DNA from: G963665925 sp050596425 | GTDB taxonomy: Bacteria; Bacillota; Clostridia; Peptostreptococcales; Acidaminobacteraceae | NCBI RefSeq assembly: GCF_050596425.1 | Contig: NZ_CP192292.1 | Coordinates: 1,240,001 to 1,304,000, forward strand | DNA length: 64,000 nucleotides | Direction: 5' to 3' | Position numbers and translations under genes: made by a program | Notes under the pieces: model-generated | Seen by the model: the letters and a program-made list of their open reading frames with translations, nothing else | Told to the model about the DNA's origin: nothing | The model's database searches: none | Shown: positions 60,217 to 64,000 of the stretch, one piece after another | Layout: every line of letters begins with the position of its first letter | Numbering within the stretch: the stretch's first letter is position 1

Positions 60217-62259
60217 ATGGAAAAAGTCCTAATTATCGGTGGTGTGGCGGCAGGCGCCACAGCAGCCGCAAAAGTAAGAAGACTTTCAGCAGATGCTGAA
60301 ATTACTATTTTAGAAGCAGGGGCAGATATTTCCTTTGCCAACTGCGGCCTACCCTATTATATTGGTGGGGACATAGACAGCCGGTCAAAGCTTATACTTC
60401 AAAGTCCTGAAAGCTTTAACGACCAGTACCGCACAGCTGTTTACATCCACACGCAAGCAACTCAAATTGACAGGCAAGCTAAAGTGGTTCATACCCTTAA
60501 CAAGCAAAGCGGTGAGAAGAAATCATTTGAATACACAAAACTTATTCTAGCCCAGGGGGGAAGACCCATTGCACCGCCACTTCCAGGTGCAGATCAGGAT
60601 CATGTTTTTAGCCTGTGGACCCTTGATGACATGGACAAAATAGACAATTATATTTCTGATAATGCGCCAAAGACTGCCGTGGTTGTGGGTGGTGGATTCA
60701 TTGGTCTTGAAATGTCGGAAGCTCTTGCCAAAAGGGGCATGAAGGTATCTGTTATTGAAATGATGCCCCACGTTATGGGGATTATGGAAGCGGAAATAGC
60801 AGGCTTTATACAAGAGGAACTTCAAGCTTATGGTGTTGATGTTTTCACGAACAGGGCTCTTAAATCAGTCGGTGCGAAAAGTGTACAACTTAGTGATGGC
60901 ACACAAGTGTCTGCTGACATGGTCCTCATGTCTGTTGGTGTTCGTCCAACCCTTAAACTGGCTCAGGAAGCAGGTCTTGAACTTGGACCAGCTGGCGGAC
61001 TGCTCGTTGACACGACGCTCAAAACGAGCGATGACAACATATATGCTGCTGGTGACATGATTGAACTTGAGCACCGTGTTTTAGGCAAGAAGGTAAGAAT
61101 TCCTCTGGCTGGGCCAGCGAATCGACAAGGACGGATCGCAGCAGAAAATGCCATGGGACATAGGCATGAATACAAGGGCTCGATTGGAACATCAATTGTT
61201 AAAGTCTTTGAAGCGGTTGCGGGCATTACGGGTATTTCCTTAAAGGCGGCAAGAGCTGAGGGCATTAATGCCGATGCCATAGTTGTCCATAAGGAGAACC
61301 ACACCACATACTATCCGGGCGCTCAATTGGTTTCGGTGCTTGTTGTTTATGATAAAGACACAGGCACTGTTCTAGGAGGACAGACTGCAGGGTATGCAGG
61401 TGCTGACAGGCGGCTTGATGTCCTTGCCACAGCGGTTGCCGCAAAACTTACAGTTTCTGATCTTGCAGATATGGACTTCGCATACTCTCCACCACTGGGA
61501 AATGCCAATGATGCAATAAACATGGCGGCATACACAGCAGAAAATAGGATGACAGGCTTTTCGCCAGCCTTGACTGTGAACGAACTTGATGACTTTTTAA
61601 AGACAAACAAGGCCTTTTGGATTGATGTACGAGATGTATTCTCTTATGAGAATGCCCATGTGGACAAGGCCCTCAACATCCCTCTTGAAATGCTTTCTGG
61701 CACACTGGATCAACTGCCTAAAGACCAACTTATAGTTCTTTATGACAAGACAGGGAAGAAGGGACACCAAGCGCTCAGGACCTTAAAAGGGGCAGGTTTT
61801 AATAAGGTGATTAATGTAAGTGGTGGATTTGTCAGCTTGTCAAATTACGTCCGCTCAGTAAGACCTGAAAGCTTTACACTGGATTTGCCAAAACCACAAA
61901 ATAAGCAGATCGGCCAAGCCACTGAGAAAGAGGAAGGCGGGGCTCAAAAGGAAAGTGAAAACAGCCAAGGGAATGCACTGGCTAGTGAAGATGTAAATGC
62001 ACCTCTGATTATAGATGTGCGTACGAAAGAAGAGTTTGACCATGGGGCTTATCCAGGCGCAATCAATATTCCCCTCGATGATTTAGAAGACAAATTATCA
62101 GAACTGGGAAGCCTTGACAGAGAGATTATTCTCTACTGTGCATCTGGGGCAAGAAGCGCTTATGCCCTTAGAATGCTGAAATTTAACGGTTTTACCAATG
62201 CTGAAAATGGTGGTGGCATTGCAAGAATGATGGCGCGCTATAGAAATTCGGCTATGTAA
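60217..62259 (+). CDS. CoA-disulfide reductase with two C-terminal rhodanese domains
   Basis: A 680-residue FAD/NAD(P)H-dependent oxidoreductase. Residues 1-450 match CoADR/Npsr-type enzymes: FAD motif VLIIGGVAAGATAAAKVRR, the single active Cys43 in FANCGLPYY, GGGFIGLEMSEAL for NAD(P)H, and YAAGDMIE. A first rhodanese domain (about 460-560) has YDKTGKKG in its active loop and lacks the Cys, so it is probably inactive. A linker rich in Glu, Gly and Asn follows, then a second rhodanese (about 590-675) with active Cys641 in YCASGARS. It reduces CoA or polysulfide disulfides and handles sulfane sulfur. ATG 60217 follows GAGGTG. Confidence 0.93.
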   Translation: MEKVLIIGGVAAGATAAAKVRRLSADAEITILEAGADISFANCGLPYYIGGDIDSRSKLILQSPESFNDQYRTAVYIHTQATQIDRQAKVVHTLNKQSGEKKSFEYTKLILAQGGRPIAPPLPGADQDHVFSLWTLDDMDKIDNYISDNAPKTAVVVGGGFIGLEMSEALAKRGMKVSVIEMMPHVMGIMEAEIAGFIQEELQAYGVDVFTNRALKSVGAKSVQLSDGTQVSADMVLMSVGVRPTLKLAQEAGLELGPAGGLLVDTTLKTSDDNIYAAGDMIELEHRVLGKKVRIPLAGPANRQGRIAAENAMGHRHEYKGSIGTSIVKVFEAVAGITGISLKAARAEGINADAIVVHKENHTTYYPGAQLVSVLVVYDKDTGTVLGGQTAGYAGADRRLDVLATAVAAKLTVSDLADMDFAYSPPLGNANDAINMAAYTAENRMTGFSPALTVNELDDFLKTNKAFWIDVRDVFSYENAHVDKALNIPLEMLSGTLDQLPKDQLIVLYDKTGKKGHQALRTLKGAGFNKVINVSGGFVSLSNYVRSVRPESFTLDLPKPQNKQIGQATEKEEGGAQKESENSQGNALASEDVNAPLIIDVRTKEEFDHGAYPGAINIPLDDLEDKLSELGSLDREIILYCASGARSAYALRMLKFNGFTNAENGGGIARMMARYRNSAM

Positions 62260-62263
62260 ATAT

Positions 62264-62300
62264 AAAGTGGCTCAGACCTATCGGTCTGAGCCACTTTTTT
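62264..62300. terminator. Bidirectional terminator
   Basis: AAAGTGGCTCAGACC (62264-62278) pairs with GGTCTGAGCCACTTT (62283-62297), a 15-bp stem with a T run on plus, between two convergent genes. Confidence 0.9.
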
Positions 62301-62312
62301 AAAGACAAATAT

Positions 62313-62747
62313 CTATTTTTTAACCATAATGCACTCAGAATGTCCCGAGTCCTCATTGATTTGAGTGTCGATTATGTCAAAACCGCGCCTAATATAGAAT
62401 TCAAGAGCCTGGGTGTTTTCCTTATAGACAGCCAGTGTCAAGTTTCCATAAGTCTGGTAGGCATACTCAAGGAGTTTTCTACCAGTGCCCTTGCCTTGAT
62501 GAGAAACGGCAACGAAAAGGGCACCAATATAGGATTTATCCAGAATGCTGATAAAGCCCAAGAGTTCTCCATTCTCAGTGTACACAAATGTATCACTTTT
62601 GGGGATGTATACATCTCTTATGAGAGCATAGTTTTTCTGCCAGTAGGCTTTTGAAATAAAGGGGTGGCCCTTGATTGTGGATTCCAGCCACAAGTTCATG
62701 ACCCGGTCAATTTCCTGTGGGTTAGTCTTTAACTTTCTGATCATCAT
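62313..62747 (-). CDS. GNAT family N-acetyltransferase (YjaB-like)
   Basis: A 144-residue GNAT with the acetyl-CoA motif VSHQGKGTGRKLLEYA (about 83-98), followed by LAVYKENTQALEFYIRRGF. The substrate is unknown; relatives acetylate small molecules or protein N-termini. AAGGAG lies 4 nt before ATG 62747 and 7 nt before the adjacent ATG 62744; the first is used. It is monocistronic. Confidence 0.9.
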   Translation of the reverse strand: MMIRKLKTNPQEIDRVMNLWLESTIKGHPFISKAYWQKNYALIRDVYIPKSDTFVYTENGELLGFISILDKSYIGALFVAVSHQGKGTGRKLLEYAYQTYGNLTLAVYKENTQALEFYIRRGFDIIDTQINEDSGHSECIMVKK

Positions 62748-63221
62748 AATACTCCTTGTTGATATAGATTCATTAACTGTCTAAATTCACAATAAGATTA
62801 GATGGGCTTCTGTGCATAAGTACCTCGCTTTAATTTTAATAGCTCTAGACTAGCACAAGTTAGGTGGACTGACAACGCATGTTGGAATAAAAATATGTTG
62901 GATCGTCTTGATTTTGCCAAACCTGCAAAGTGATTTAATATTAGTGAAGATAGCATATAAGAAATTATTAATGCAGACGATTATTTTCCCCAAAATTTCA
63001 ATCTTTAGATTCACGAAATTTAATAGGACAATAGCGTATATTAGATTTTCTCTGTGTGTTAAAATGGTTTTAGTAAACAATGTGACTTATTTTAATAATA
63101 TATAGAAACCATTGTCCAGTAAAAAGATAAATAGGGATGTTATCACTCTACTTATTATAATCTGGTAAGATAAGCCACGGATACTACAAAAACCTGAAAT
63201 GCGTTAAAGGATATGATAGAT
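62748..63221. other. Gene-free region upstream of the TetM-like gene
   Basis: AT-rich. No credible ORF, repeat copy or terminator was recognised. A direct repeat ATGTTGGA occurs at about 62880 and 62896, and a GGACAAT/ATTGTCC pair at 63026-63032 and 63111-63117. A TATAAT-like sequence lies near 63156-63161. Confidence 0.35.
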
Positions 63222-64000
63222 ATGAAAAAACTCACAGTGGGCATATTGGCGCATGTTGATGCAGGGAAGACAACCCTGTCTGAAAGCATGCTTTATTTGA
63301 GCGGCAAAATTAGAAAAATTGGTCGTGTGGACAATAAAGATGCCTATTTAGACACATATGAACTTGAAAAACAACGGGGTATAACCATCTTTTCAAAACA
63401 AGCCGTCATGCAGTTTGATGATACGGAAATCACCTTGCTCGACACACCGGGACATGTGGATTTTTCCGCTGAAATGGAAAGGACACTGCAGGTTTTAGAC
63501 TACGCCATATTGGTGATCAGTGGAGCTGACGGTGTTCAAAATCATACGAAAACAGTATGGGAACTCCTTGAGTACTATAAGGTACCAACCTTTATATTTG
63601 TCAATAAGATGGACCAAGCCGGAACAAGCCGGGACTTTGTGATGGCGTCCATTCATAAAAATTTAAGTGACAGGTGTATTGTCTTTGATGGAGAAAGTAA
63701 TACGAATGAAGGGAAGCTTTTAGATAAAGAGAGCCAGTTTAAAGAAGAAAGGGATGAAACCCTGGCCCTATGTGATGAAAGGGTCATGGAAAGTTATATT
63801 GAAACAGGACGCGTGTCGGATGAACAAATACAGAATCTTGTTGCAAAGCGAAAGGCCTTTCCTGTCTACTTTGGATCAGCCTTAAAACAAGAGGGCACCA
63901 AGGCCTTTGTTCAAGGGCTTATTCAGTATTCAAAAAGAAAAGACTACCCCAGTGCATTTGGTGCCAAAGTTTTTAAAATATCCCGTGACGAAGATGGCAA
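63222..64000 (+). CDS. TetM/EF-G-like translation GTPase, N-terminal part (3' cut by window)
   Basis: An open frame of 259 codons runs off the window edge with no stop. It is the GTPase domain of the EF-G/TetM family: G1 LAHVDAGKTTLSES (residues 8-21), G2 RGITIF, G3 DTPGHVDFSAEM, G4 NKMDQAG, G5 region GSALKQEG. The length of the G domain and the KRKAFPVYFGSAL stretch resemble ribosomal protection proteins. It is diverged from TetM/TetO, so it may be an intrinsic ribosome-rescue or antibiotic-tolerance factor. ATG 63222 is 11 nt after AAAGG; ATG 63213 in frame is too close. Confidence 0.9.
   Translation, partial: MKKLTVGILAHVDAGKTTLSESMLYLSGKIRKIGRVDNKDAYLDTYELEKQRGITIFSKQAVMQFDDTEITLLDTPGHVDFSAEMERTLQVLDYAILVISGADGVQNHTKTVWELLEYYKVPTFIFVNKMDQAGTSRDFVMASIHKNLSDRCIVFDGESNTNEGKLLDKESQFKEERDETLALCDERVMESYIETGRVSDEQIQNLVAKRKAFPVYFGSALKQEGTKAFVQGLIQYSKRKDYPSAFGAKVFKISRDEDG

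Noticed and set aside
62850..63105. Two short overlapping ORFs on opposite strands upstream of the TetM-like gene
   Set aside because: AT-rich, no good ribosome sites and no motifs; treated as non-coding.
1..64000. CRISPR array, tRNA, rRNA, prophage or intact transposase
   Set aside because: No regularly spaced repeats, no cloverleaf or rRNA sequence recognised, and no transposase or phage structural gene among the ORFs.

Overview
The window looks like a chromosomal segment of a low-to-moderate GC, Gram-positive anaerobe of the class Clostridia. The main evidence is the syntenic block murB, PHP hydrolase, rapZ, yvcK, NUDIX, whiA, HPr, dnaE, pfkA, pyk (about 1.7 to 16.6 kb). Strong AGGAGG ribosome binding sites, TTG and GTG starts, many lipoprotein signal peptides and a GerMN-domain (sporulation-type) protein agree with this. 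The genus cannot be fixed from sequence alone. No rRNA, tRNA, CRISPR array, prophage or intact insertion sequence was seen.

Layout. 0-1.5 kb: 3' end of moeA and a formate/nitrite channel. 1.7-16.6 kb: the housekeeping block, with a c-di-GMP phosphodiesterase (HD-GYP) and an orphan solute-binding lipoprotein inserted before dnaE. 16.7-20 kb: a palindromic repeat, a solute-binding lipoprotein coupled to a histidine kinase, and a thioesterase. 20-30 kb: a probable muropeptide/peptide salvage region. Its minus-strand part is a beta-lactamase-like protein, an NlpC/P60 endopeptidase and lysA. Its plus-strand part is a sigma54 activator, an L-Ala-D/L-Glu epimerase-like enzyme, an OppA-like binding protein and an unusual C39-like/VanX fusion. 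30-33 kb: a GerMN protein and rlmD. 33.4-38 kb: a sigma54-controlled module (RidA, D-threonine aldolase/D-serine dehydratase-like enzyme, nitrilase) divergent from its likely activator, with a near-perfect -24/-12 promoter.

38-45 kb: a secreted M23 peptidase, a TetR regulator with an alpha/beta-hydrolase-fold protein, and a sugar ABC importer without its ATPase. 45-51 kb: a TenA-like protein and two membrane diguanylate cyclases, one coupled to a solute-binding lipoprotein. 51-55 kb: a MerR regulator with a classical 19-bp-spacer promoter, a GNAT, a hydrolase and an EamA exporter. 55-58.6 kb: a TudS-related putative desulfidase, a polar amino acid ABC importer and an ECF S component. 58.7-62.3 kb: peroxide and thiol defence (OhrR-like regulator, Cys-glutathione peroxidase, CoA-disulfide reductase with two rhodanese domains). 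62.3-64 kb: a GNAT and the start of a TetM/EF-G-like GTPase cut by the window edge.

The main unexplained structure is a dispersed family of about 100-130 bp palindromic intergenic repeats with a TGAGCGACTTGCAAAAT-type terminal inverted repeat (four clear copies at 44.9, 54.9, 59.2 and 60.0 kb). There is also an unrelated 120-bp palindrome next to a tandem half copy at 16.7 kb, and a 111-nt long-arm hairpin in the pfkA leader. A recurring theme is solute-binding lipoproteins placed next to signalling enzymes rather than next to permeases.
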